64,000 nt of DNA from Povalibacter uvarum. GTDB lineage: Bacteria; Pseudomonadota; Gammaproteobacteria; Steroidobacterales; Steroidobacteraceae. Shown piece after piece: positions 35,115 to 43,126 of this stretch; positions within the stretch are counted from its first letter, which is position 1, and each line of letters starts with the position of its first letter. Under the pieces are notes generated by a model. It worked only from the letters and a program-made list of their open reading frames with translations. It did not search any database and was not told the DNA's origin. A program made the position numbers and the translations under genes. The DNA lies in contig NZ_JACHHZ010000002.1 of the NCBI RefSeq assembly GCF_014202975.1, forward strand, positions 1,159,183 through 1,223,182, in the 5' to 3' direction.

Positions 35115-35363
35115 AGTCGTCAGCGCTGAAACAACGCCCCAGCGAGAAGCGTTGTCTCGTCCAGTCGACGCCGCTCTTGACGACATAATCTCCGGTTCCT
35201 CGACGCGATGCGCGAAAACTTGAGGCGCACGCGTCGCAACATTGGATTCACCCTCACGTCAGGTTCGAAAAGTGAGACGTGCGCACTCCGGGAAAGACGT
35301 AGGACTCCTACACTACTTTCGGAAAGTCGAACCTCAGGGACGAGAGAGCCCATTGACGTGTTT

Positions 35364-35570
35364 ATGAGCAGCAGCCAAGAAATCGTTACCCATCAGCTTC
35401 TGAACGTCGCAGCGGCGGCCAATGCCGACCAGCTGAGCGACGGGCAGCCCAAAGTGACTGCAACAGAAACTGCGACGGGCTGGGATGCCTACGAAGTGTG
35501 GCGTCGCTTCATCAAGGAAGCGCGCGACCGTCGTGAGTCCACTCATCGCAACGATGTCGCTCCGAAGTGA
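35364..35570 (+). CDS. Small protein of unknown function (68 aa)
   Basis: A 68-residue frame beginning MSSSQEIVTHQLLNVAAAANAD and ending with a charged helix (GWDAYEVWRRFIKEARDRRES). The GWDAYEVWRRF segment looks like a conserved motif, which supports a real gene. An in-frame start further up at 35208 would add an unlikely Arg/Thr-rich stretch. No ribosome site is clear. It lies alone between gshA and a GGDEF gene. Confidence is limited by its short length. Confidence 0.45.
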   Translation: MSSSQEIVTHQLLNVAAAANADQLSDGQPKVTATETATGWDAYEVWRRFIKEARDRRESTHRNDVAPK

Positions 35571-35620
35571 GCACTCCGAAGTGATCGTGCCTGGCCGAGA
35601 GCGCCAGCACCTCCTCCCCG

Positions 35621-35641
35621 CAAGACAAGACAAGACAAGAC
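35621..35641. repeat. 5-bp microsatellite (CAAGA)4
   Basis: Four tandem copies of CAAGA within a gap after the small protein. A 5-bp repeat outside a coding frame could slip and alter spacing, but there is no gene start directly downstream (the next ATG is 175 bp away). Confidence 0.6.
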
Positions 35642-35815
35642 CAGCCGACCGATCCGCGACGATGAGTCCTCGCGGCCGGGTTCCATGCGCGTCCGCCTCC
35701 CGGACGGGCCCTCGCGGGATGTGCTTGTCGCGGATGGTATTTTCCCGGTACCGTAGCGCGCCCGCAGCGGACCCGGGGTGATTCAATAAGTACGTCCGCG
35801 CACCCAACACAGCTC

Positions 35816-37081
35816 ATGCGCGACGACTCGTCTCCAAGCAGTCCGGCCACTCCGCGTACCCGCATTCCGGCGGGGGCGCCCGCGGACTCACCCTATGCCC
35901 TGCAGCTCGAGCGGGGCTTTCCCGGCCTGCGCTTCGAACCCCTGCTCGAAGAGGAATTCCGCCAGGTCTTCCAGGCGGAGTCACGGCCCCAGATCCGGCG
36001 TAACCTTTGGATTGCATTGGTGATTGTCATCGGGTTCTCGGCGATGACGCACCTGGTGCTCGAGCCGGTCGTCAACCTGCTCATGAACAAGATCCGGCTC
36101 GTGATGTTCGCGCCGATCCTGGCCCTGGGCCTGGTCCTGGTGCGGTCCGGTCTCTACCAGCGCTACTACCCGATCGTCTGCCAGGTCAGCGCGCCGATCT
36201 TCGGTGCCGGCGTGGCGGTGCTCTCGGTCATCGCGGCCGGGCACGGCGTCAATCTCATCTCGACGGTCGTCATCATGACGATCTTCATCTACTTCATGCT
36301 GGGCATGCTCTTCTATGCCGCGCTCGCCTCGGCCTCGCTCGTTACGGTCTCTTATCTGTTCGCCGCGGTGATTGCCCGGCTCGATCCGGCCGTGATCGTG
36401 GTGGACGTGGGCGTTCTGCTCTCGGCCAACGTCATCGGGGCCATCGTCTGCTACACGCTGGAACGGACGAACCGGACCAACTTCCTCGAAGAACAGCTCC
36501 TGATCGAGACCGCCAGTCGCGATGGACTGACAGGAATTCACAATCGACGCTACTTCGACGACCACATGGATCGCATCTGGCTGCAGGCGATCCGCGACCA
36601 GCTTCCGGTCGCGCTGCTCCTCGTGGATATCGACCACTTCAAGGCCTACAACGACTTCTGCGGTCACCAGGCTGGTGACGAGTGTTTGCGCCGCGTGGCC
36701 CGCTCGCTGACGCGCAGCGCTCGTCGTCCGCTGGATGTGACGGCGCGCTACGGCGGTGAGGAGTTCGCGATCGTGCTGTACGACGCGGGACGTGAGCATG
36801 TGGAAGAGGTCGCGCAACGCATCCAGGCGAACATCCAGTCGCTGGCGATCGATCACCCTGCGTCGCCGCAGGGCGCCCGGCTCACCGTGAGTATCGGTGC
36901 TGCATGCGTCCAGCCTGTGGCAGGCCGCAGCCACTTCGGGTTCATCCAGCTCGCGGACGAAGCGCTGTACGCGGCCAAGGAGCGGGGCCGCAACTGCGTG
37001 GTCATCATGGACAAGGAATACGAGCAGCTCTCGACAGGATCGTTCAGGAAGAAGCCCTCTGACCGGCGATCGGCGGGATAG
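35816..37081 (+). CDS. Diguanylate cyclase with multi-helix membrane domain
   Basis: A 421-residue protein. After a disordered N-terminal ~55 residues, six hydrophobic helices (about residues 65-215, for example LWIALVIVIGFSAMTHLVL and IVVDVGVLLSANVIGAIVC) form a MASE-like sensor region. The C-terminal GGDEF domain (about 240-400) has SRDGLTGIHNRRYFD and the active site GGEEF in RYGGEEFAIVL, with a feedback RxxD (RPLD) five residues upstream. It should make cyclic di-GMP in response to a membrane signal. It is the second of three cyclic di-GMP genes in 11 kb. Confidence 0.9.
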   Translation: MRDDSSPSSPATPRTRIPAGAPADSPYALQLERGFPGLRFEPLLEEEFRQVFQAESRPQIRRNLWIALVIVIGFSAMTHLVLEPVVNLLMNKIRLVMFAPILALGLVLVRSGLYQRYYPIVCQVSAPIFGAGVAVLSVIAAGHGVNLISTVVIMTIFIYFMLGMLFYAALASASLVTVSYLFAAVIARLDPAVIVVDVGVLLSANVIGAIVCYTLERTNRTNFLEEQLLIETASRDGLTGIHNRRYFDDHMDRIWLQAIRDQLPVALLLVDIDHFKAYNDFCGHQAGDECLRRVARSLTRSARRPLDVTARYGGEEFAIVLYDAGREHVEEVAQRIQANIQSLAIDHPASPQGARLTVSIGAACVQPVAGRSHFGFIQLADEALYAAKERGRNCVVIMDKEYEQLSTGSFRKKPSDRRSAG

Positions 37082-37093
37082 ACGGCGGGAAGG

Positions 37094-37422
37094 CGGTGAG
37101 CCGCGAGCCAGAAGCAGAGTCCGGTGCGCCCGCGACCGACAGAGCCAGACGCTGCAAAATCATCCGTTCCGCCGATGGCAGCGGAGGGGAGCTCGAAGAA
37201 GCTATGAGCTGCGAGCGATGAGCTTCGAGCCGGAAAGCAGAACGGAATCGATGACACCGGGCGCACCGCTCGGACATTTCCGAAACCGATAGCCGGATAA
37301 GCTGGCCCCGCTCTTGCAGCACCAGAGCGGCGGCTATGATCCGGTGCATTCAATGCCGCCGGAGCGCCGCGCCGCGGTTCCAAATTCTGGCTCATCGCTC
37401 ATCGCTCACAGCTCGCCGCTCC
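37094..37422. repeat. Heptad inverted repeats, site 8 (upstream of pyc)
   Basis: The 342-bp gap between the GGDEF and pyruvate carboxylase genes holds a left arm at 37195-37234 (AGCTATG, AGCTGCG, AGCGATG, AGCTTCG, AGCCGGA) and a right arm at 37385-37422 (TTCTGGCTCATCGCT, CATCGCT, CACAGCT, CGCCGCT), ending two bases before the pyc ATG. A second, shorter left-type block (GCGGTGAGCCGCGAGCCAG) lies at 37094-37116. No ribosome site precedes the pyc start. Confidence 0.85.
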
Positions 37423-37423
37423 T

Positions 37424-40400
37424 ATGTCCCAATCCGCCCCCGTTTCCCGTCCGATCCGCAGCCTGATGGTCGCCAATCGCGGCGAGATTGCCATCCGCGT
37501 CATGCGAGCGGCTGCCGAGCTCGGCATGCGAACGGTGGCGATCTACTCTCAGGAGGACCGCTTCTCGCTGCACCGGATGAAGGCCGACGAGAGTTATCTC
37601 GTGGGCGCCGGCAAAACGCCGGTTGAGGCGTATCTCGATATCGCCGACATCATTCGCATCGCGAAGGCGGCGCAGGTCGATGCGATCCATCCGGGCTATG
37701 GGTTTCTCTCCGAGAACCCGGACTTCGCCGAAGCGTGCGCGGCGGCGGGACTGATCTTCGTCGGTCCAACGCCCGACATCATGCGGCGGCTGGGGAACAA
37801 GGTGGCTGCGCGCAATCTGGCGGTCTGCGCTGGTGTGCCCGTCATGCCGGCCACTCCGCCATTGCCGAGAGACGATGAGGAGACCATCCGCCTGGCGCGT
37901 GAGGTCGGCTTCCCGGTCATGCTCAAGGCGAGCTGGGGCGGCGGCGGTCGCGGCATGCGCATCGTCGAGCAGGAAAGCGAGCTGAAGGAAATGGTTGCAA
38001 CCGCGCGGCGCGAAGCCAAGGCGGCGTTCGGCAACGACGAGGTTTATCTCGAGAAACTCGTGCGACGCGCGCGACATATCGAAGTGCAGTTGCTCGGCGA
38101 TAGCCATGGCAATCTCGTCCACCTGTTCGAGCGTGATTGCACTGTTCAGCGCCGCAACCAGAAAGTGATCGAGCGCGCTCCCGCAACATTCTTCACAGCC
38201 GGGCAGCGCCAGTCGCTGTGCGAAGAGGCGCTCAAGATCGGTCGAGCTGTGAATTATCGCAATGCGGGCACTGTCGAGTTCCTCCAGGACGCCGACACGG
38301 GCAAGTTCTATTTCATCGAGGTCAATCCGCGCGTGCAGGTGGAGCACACCGTGACCGAGGCGGTGACGGGTATCGATATCGTCCGGGCGCAGATCCGCAT
38401 TGCCGAAGGCGCCGTGATCGGTGAGCCGGACAGTGGCGTGCCGCTGCAGGAGAACATCCGGCTGAACGGCTTCGCGATGCAGTGTCGCGTGACCACGGAA
38501 GATCCTGAGAACAACTTCACGCCGGACTACGGTCGCATCACCGCCTATCGCAGCCCGGCCGGGTTCGGAATCCGGCTGGATGCAGGCACGGCGTATTCAG
38601 GCGCGATCATTACGCGTTCGTACGACTCGCTCCTCGTGAAGGTGACTGCGTGGTCGCCAACGCCGCAGGAAACGATCGCTCGCATGCATCGGGCGCTGTG
38701 GGAGTTCCGCGTTCGCGGCGTCGTGACGAATCTGCGCTTCCTCGACCAGCTGATCCTGCATCCGAAGTTCGCCTCCGCCGAATACACGACGAAGTTCATC
38801 GATCAGACGCCGGAGCTGTTCCGCTTCCCGCGCAAGCGCGACCGCGCGACGAGGCTCCTCAATTTCATCGGCGATGTCGTCGTGAACGGCAATCCGGAAG
38901 TGAAGGGGCGCCAGCGACCGGCAAAGTGGACGAACCCGAAGCTGCCGAAGGTCGATCTGCCTGCGCCGCGGGCCGGGACGAAGCAGAAGCTCGAGGAGCT
39001 CGGCCCGGAGAAATTCGCCAGCTGGATGCTGGAGCAGAAAGCTGTCCTGCTCACCGACACGACCATGCGCGATGCGCATCAGTCACTCCTGGCGACGCGG
39101 TTCCGTACGCATGACATGCGGGCGATCGCGCCCTATTACGCAAGCCTGCTGCCCGAGTTGTTCTCGGTCGAATGCTGGGGCGGTGCGACGTTCGATGTGT
39201 CGATGCGCTTCCTGGGTGAATGTCCATGGGAGCGGCTGCACGAGTTCCGGCAGGCGATGCCGAACGTGCTGCTGCAGATGCTGCTGCGGTCCGCCAATGC
39301 CGTCGGCTACACGAACTATCCCGACAACGTCGTGCAGTACTTCGTCCGTCAGGCGGCGAAGTCAGGCATCGATCTTTTCCGCGTGTTCGATTCGCTGAAC
39401 TGGGTGCCGAACATGCGCATCGCGATGGACGCCGTGCGCGATGCGGGCAAGCTGTGCGAAGCGGCGATCTGCTACACCGGCAATCTCTCCGATCCGAAGC
39501 AGACCAAGTACGACCTCAAGTACTACGTCGGCCTGGGCCGCGAATTGAAGGCGGCCGGCGCGCACATCCTCGGCATCAAGGACATGGCGGGCCTGTGTCA
39601 GCCGCGCGCTGCCTTCACGCTGGTCAAGACGCTGAAAGAAGAGCTGGGCCTGCCCATTCACTTCCATACGCACGACACGAGCGGTATCGCCGCAGCCAGT
39701 GTGCTGGCAGCGATCGACGCCGGTGCGGATGCCGTGGACGGCGCGATGGATTCGATGAGCGGACTGACATCGCAACCGAACCTCGGGTCGATCGCGGAGT
39801 CGTTGCGGCACGGCCCCCGCGAAGCCGGGGTCAGTCTCGATCACCTGCGGACGATCTCGAGCTACTGGGAGCAGGTGCGTCGTGGATACGTCGCGTTCGA
39901 GAGCGACCTGCGATCCGGCGCGTCGGAGGTTTATGTGCACGGCATGCCGGGCGGCCAGTTCACCAATCTGCGTGAACAGGCGCGTTCGCTCGGTATCGAC
40001 GATACGCGATGGCCTGAGGTCGCCCGTGCGTACGCGAGCGTCAACGAGATGTTCGGTGACATCGTCAAAGTGACGCCGACATCCAAGGTCGTCGGCGATA
40101 TGGCGCTGATGATGGTCGCGAGCGGCCTGACGCCGCAGCAGGTGCAGGACCCGGACAGCGAGATCGCCTTTCCCGAATCGGTCGTGTCGCTGTTCCGCGG
40201 CGATCTCGGCCAGCCGTACGGTGGCTTCCCGCAGGCACTGCAGAAGAAGATCCTCAAGGGCGCTGAGCCGCTGACAGCGAGGCCGGGCGAGTCATTGCCG
40301 GCAGTCGATCTCGACAAGGCGCGCGCGACCGCAACTGCAAAGACCTGGCGTGAGATCACGGACGAGGAGTTCGCCTCGTATCTCATGTATCCGAAAGTCT

Positions 40401-40888
40401 TCCTCGACTACATGCAGGCACGCCTCGACTATGGCCGGGTGAGTGTGCTGCCGACCGGGCTCTATTTCTATGGCATGGAGCCGGGCGATGAGGTCACCGT
40501 CGAGATCGAGCGCGGCAAGAGCCTGATCGTCCGCTTCGTTGCCGCGAGCGAAAGTCACGAAGACGGCACGCGTACAGTGTTCTTCGAGCTCAACGGGCAG
40601 CCACGTTCGGTCAAAGTGCCGGATCGCAGCCAGGTCGCGCTCAAGCCCCCGCGACGCAAGGCCGATGCCGCCAACGCGAATCACGTCGCCGCGCCGATGC
40701 CGGGAACGGTCGCAACCATCGCAGTCTCACAAGGCGCGCGTGTGGCTCGCGGCGATGTGCTGCTCACGATCGAGGCGATGAAGATGGAAACATCCGTGCG
40801 GGCAGAGCGCGATGCGACGATCGGGGAAATCGTGACGCGGCCGGGAGAGGGAGTGGATGCGAAGGATCTGTTGATCGTGCTGGCGTGA
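37424..40888 (+). CDS. pyc: Pyruvate carboxylase
   Basis: A 1154-residue single-chain biotin enzyme that makes oxaloacetate from pyruvate, bicarbonate and ATP. Domains in order: biotin carboxylase (about 15-470; ATP-grasp motifs KASWGGGGRGMRIV and FIEVNPRVQVEHTVTE), carboxyltransferase (about 540-820; DTTMRDAHQSLLATR, GGATFDVSMRFLGE, HFHTHDTSG), a tetramerisation/PC-type domain, and the C-terminal biotinyl domain with EAMKMETS, in which Lys1120 is the biotinylated residue. This single-chain type is less common in gammaproteobacteria than PEP carboxylase. The ATG lies directly after the right arm of a heptad inverted repeat. No biotin ligase is nearby. Confidence 0.96.
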   Translation: MSQSAPVSRPIRSLMVANRGEIAIRVMRAAAELGMRTVAIYSQEDRFSLHRMKADESYLVGAGKTPVEAYLDIADIIRIAKAAQVDAIHPGYGFLSENPDFAEACAAAGLIFVGPTPDIMRRLGNKVAARNLAVCAGVPVMPATPPLPRDDEETIRLAREVGFPVMLKASWGGGGRGMRIVEQESELKEMVATARREAKAAFGNDEVYLEKLVRRARHIEVQLLGDSHGNLVHLFERDCTVQRRNQKVIERAPATFFTAGQRQSLCEEALKIGRAVNYRNAGTVEFLQDADTGKFYFIEVNPRVQVEHTVTEAVTGIDIVRAQIRIAEGAVIGEPDSGVPLQENIRLNGFAMQCRVTTEDPENNFTPDYGRITAYRSPAGFGIRLDAGTAYSGAIITRSYDSLLVKVTAWSPTPQETIARMHRALWEFRVRGVVTNLRFLDQLILHPKFASAEYTTKFIDQTPELFRFPRKRDRATRLLNFIGDVVVNGNPEVKGRQRPAKWTNPKLPKVDLPAPRAGTKQKLEELGPEKFASWMLEQKAVLLTDTTMRDAHQSLLATRFRTHDMRAIAPYYASLLPELFSVECWGGATFDVSMRFLGECPWERLHEFRQAMPNVLLQMLLRSANAVGYTNYPDNVVQYFVRQAAKSGIDLFRVFDSLNWVPNMRIAMDAVRDAGKLCEAAICYTGNLSDPKQTKYDLKYYVGLGRELKAAGAHILGIKDMAGLCQPRAAFTLVKTLKEELGLPIHFHTHDTSGIAAASVLAAIDAGADAVDGAMDSMSGLTSQPNLGSIAESLRHGPREAGVSLDHLRTISSYWEQVRRGYVAFESDLRSGASEVYVHGMPGGQFTNLREQARSLGIDDTRWPEVARAYASVNEMFGDIVKVTPTSKVVGDMALMMVASGLTPQQVQDPDSEIAFPESVVSLFRGDLGQPYGGFPQALQKKILKGAEPLTARPGESLPAVDLDKARATATAKTWREITDEEFASYLMYPKVFLDYMQARLDYGRVSVLPTGLYFYGMEPGDEVTVEIERGKSLIVRFVAASESHEDGTRTVFFELNGQPRSVKVPDRSQVALKPPRRKADAANANHVAAPMPGTVATIAVSQGARVARGDVLLTIEAMKMETSVRAERDATIGEIVTRPGEGVDAKDLLIVLA

Positions 40889-40896
40889 GAGCCGCA

Positions 40897-40926
40897 TCGT
40901 CATTCCCGCGCACGCGGGGATGACGT
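40897..40926. repeat. dRS3-like palindrome, locus 5
   Basis: GTCATTCCCGCG, CA, CGCGGGGATGACG between the ends of the convergent pyc and REC-GGDEF-EAL genes, eight bases after the pyc stop. It may also terminate transcription. Confidence 0.7.
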
Positions 40927-40936
40927 CTCGCCAGGC

Positions 40937-43021
40937 TCAGGTATTCCTGCCCGCCGACCGCTCGCCGCTACCGATTTCCGACAACGGCCCCGGCATCCCC
41001 ACCGCAAATCCCTGCGCGTAGTCGACGCCGATCTCGCGCAGCTTGTGGAGTACTGCGGTGCTTTCGACGGATTCCGCGACGACTTTCTTCCCCATCACGT
41101 GGCCGATGTCCGTGATCGAGCGGACCATCTCGTAGTCGACGGCGTCGTCGATGATGTTGCCGACAAACAGGCCGTCGATCTTGAGGAAGTCCACACTGAG
41201 CGCCTTGAGGTACGCGAACGAGGACACGCCGCTGCCGAAGTCGTCGAGTCCGAACGCGCAGCCGAGCGTGCGCAACCCCGAAATCAGCTGGTTGGCACGT
41301 GTCAGATTGCCGATCGCGGCGGTCTCGGTGATCTCGAACCCGATCTTGTGCGGCGACACCCGTGTCTCCCGCAGCTGCGAGCGGATGAAATCGAGCAACT
41401 GCGGATCGCCCACGGAATCGCCCGAGAGGTTGACGAAGATGCGCGCGATGCGTTCCGCCTGGTCGCGATGCGACGCCAGCCATTCCAGCGCCGCGGAAAT
41501 TACCCATCGGTCGAGTCGCAGCGACAGGTTGTAGCGTTCGACCGCGGGCAGGAATGCGCCGGGCGGCACGATGCGCCCTGACTCATCGCGCATCCGCAGC
41601 AGCAACTCGTAGTTGCGCAAGCCGCCGGAGCCCGAGACCGGAACGATCGCCTGCGCGTCGAGATAGAACCGGTTGTCTGCAAGCGCCTGTTTGACGCGAG
41701 CTACCCACTGCATCTCGCCGTGACGCTGGGCGACGAGACTGTCGTCCTCGCGATAGAGGTGAATGCGATTGCGGCCCTGGTCCTTGGCGGTGTAGCACGC
41801 TGCATCGGCGGCCTGCATGACCTGCGTGATGCGGCGGAACTCGGTGCTGACCGGCACGACGCCGATACTGGCGCCGACGGAGAACGTGCTGCTGCCCCAG
41901 ACGAACTGGTGCTGCTCGATGGCCTTCAGCAGGCCGTTGGCGACGGCAGTGGCATCGTCGATCGAGCAGTTGTGCAGCAGCAGACCGAACTCGTCGCCGC
42001 CGAGGCGTGCGAGCGTGTCGTTGCTGCGCACACGGCTTTGCAATGTCTGAGCGAGCTGTCGCAGCAGCTCATCGCCGGCGACGTGTCCGCAGGTGTCGTT
42101 GATGATCTTGAACTGATCGAGATCGAGATAGCACAGAGCATGCGCTGCGCCACTCGCGTTGGCGCTGTCGAGCGCCGACTGCAGCCGGGCTTCGAACTCC
42201 CGTCGGTTGATGAGCCCCGTCAGTGCATCGTGACTCGCCTCGTAGGAGAGCTGGCGCGAGAGCTCATGCGCTTCGGTGATGTCGGTGAGCGTGCCTTCAT
42301 AGTAGAGCGTGCGGCCCTGGTCGTTGCGAACGGCGCGTGAGTTCTCGAGGACGACGATGCGTCGCCCATCCTTGCGCCGCAGGACGAGCTCGGCATTGCG
42401 GATCTCTCCGGACGCCGCCATGGCCCTCATCCAGTGGTCGCGATCCTCGGCGTACATATAAAGATCGCGCGCGATGTTCAGTTCGAGGAGCTCATCTTCC
42501 GATTCGTAGCCCAGCAGTTTCACCAGCGCCGGGTTCGCGGCCATGAAGTGACCGTCCGGCGTGGTCTGGAACACGCCCGCTACCACGTTTTCGTACAACT
42601 CGCGATAGCGTGTTTCCGATGCCTTGAGCGCAAGCAGCGTGTGGGTGCGCTCGGTCGCATAGCGCAGCGCCTTGCCGAGCAGCGTGTGGACGACCTGCTG
42701 CTTGATGAGATAGTCGAGTGCGCCGCGCTCGACGGCCTCGATGCCCAGATCCTCATCGTTCTGGTTGACGAGGACGATGATCGGATAGACCGTGACCTTG
42801 GGCTGCAATCGCAGGAAGGTCGTGATCCCCAGGCTGTCGGGAAGGTTGAGGTCAATGAGAACGACGTCGATGCGGCCGCTCTTGATGCGCGCCAGTCCAT
42901 CGGCAAGCGTGTGTTCGACCTCGATGCGGTACGACGTGCCGCGCAGCAGCGCGAGTTCCTCGCGGATGAGCTGCTCGTCCTCCGGGTTCGCGTCGATGAG
43001 CAGGACGGTTGCGGAGTCCAT
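40937..43021 (-). CDS. REC-PAS-GGDEF-EAL response regulator
   Basis: A 694-residue cytoplasmic protein. Order: receiver domain (about 1-125; VVLIDLNLPDS holds the phospho-acceptor Asp, ANPEDEQLIRE the acidic pocket), PAS domain (about 140-255), GGDEF (about 270-430, with intact LGGDEFG), and EAL (about 440-680). EAL key residues are present: ExLxR in YELLLRMR, NLSGDS, FEITETAA, FGLDDFGSG, KIDGLFV and VAESVES. So it may both make and break cyclic di-GMP. ATG 43021 is chosen because the receiver domain starts there; the upstream frame is discarded. No RxxD feedback site before GGDEF was seen. It is divergent from the fixL-like gene, 105 bp apart. Confidence 0.9.
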   Translation of the reverse strand: MDSATVLLIDANPEDEQLIREELALLRGTSYRIEVEHTLADGLARIKSGRIDVVLIDLNLPDSLGITTFLRLQPKVTVYPIIVLVNQNDEDLGIEAVERGALDYLIKQQVVHTLLGKALRYATERTHTLLALKASETRYRELYENVVAGVFQTTPDGHFMAANPALVKLLGYESEDELLELNIARDLYMYAEDRDHWMRAMAASGEIRNAELVLRRKDGRRIVVLENSRAVRNDQGRTLYYEGTLTDITEAHELSRQLSYEASHDALTGLINRREFEARLQSALDSANASGAAHALCYLDLDQFKIINDTCGHVAGDELLRQLAQTLQSRVRSNDTLARLGGDEFGLLLHNCSIDDATAVANGLLKAIEQHQFVWGSSTFSVGASIGVVPVSTEFRRITQVMQAADAACYTAKDQGRNRIHLYREDDSLVAQRHGEMQWVARVKQALADNRFYLDAQAIVPVSGSGGLRNYELLLRMRDESGRIVPPGAFLPAVERYNLSLRLDRWVISAALEWLASHRDQAERIARIFVNLSGDSVGDPQLLDFIRSQLRETRVSPHKIGFEITETAAIGNLTRANQLISGLRTLGCAFGLDDFGSGVSSFAYLKALSVDFLKIDGLFVGNIIDDAVDYEMVRSITDIGHVMGKKVVAESVESTAVLHKLREIGVDYAQGFAVGMPGPLSEIGSGERSAGRNT

Positions 43022-43114
43022 GAACCGTGAGATTACAGCGGCCCGCGTGTCGTGGGCTAGCGCGGGCAATACGGTCTGCCCGAAGCATCTAGCACGCAAA
43101 GCGTGGTCCTTGGT

Positions 43115-43120
43115 TAGAAT
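43115..43120 (+). promoter_or_regulatory. Possible -10 element of fixL-like gene
   Basis: TAGAAT ends six bases before the ATG at 43127. If used, transcription would begin at the start codon and the mRNA would be leaderless; no Shine-Dalgarno is seen. The preceding TGGT gives a partial extended -10. No good -35. Confidence 0.35.
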
Positions 43121-43126
43121 CGCGCT

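Noticed and set aside
35130..35155. Terminator after gshA (ACAACGC / GCGTTGT)
   Set aside because: Only 7 bp of stem with a long loop and no T-run; not convincing.
35208..35363. N-terminal extension of the small protein at 35364
   Set aside because: The extra residues are Arg/Thr-rich and unlike a protein domain; the ATG at 35364 gives a sensible start.
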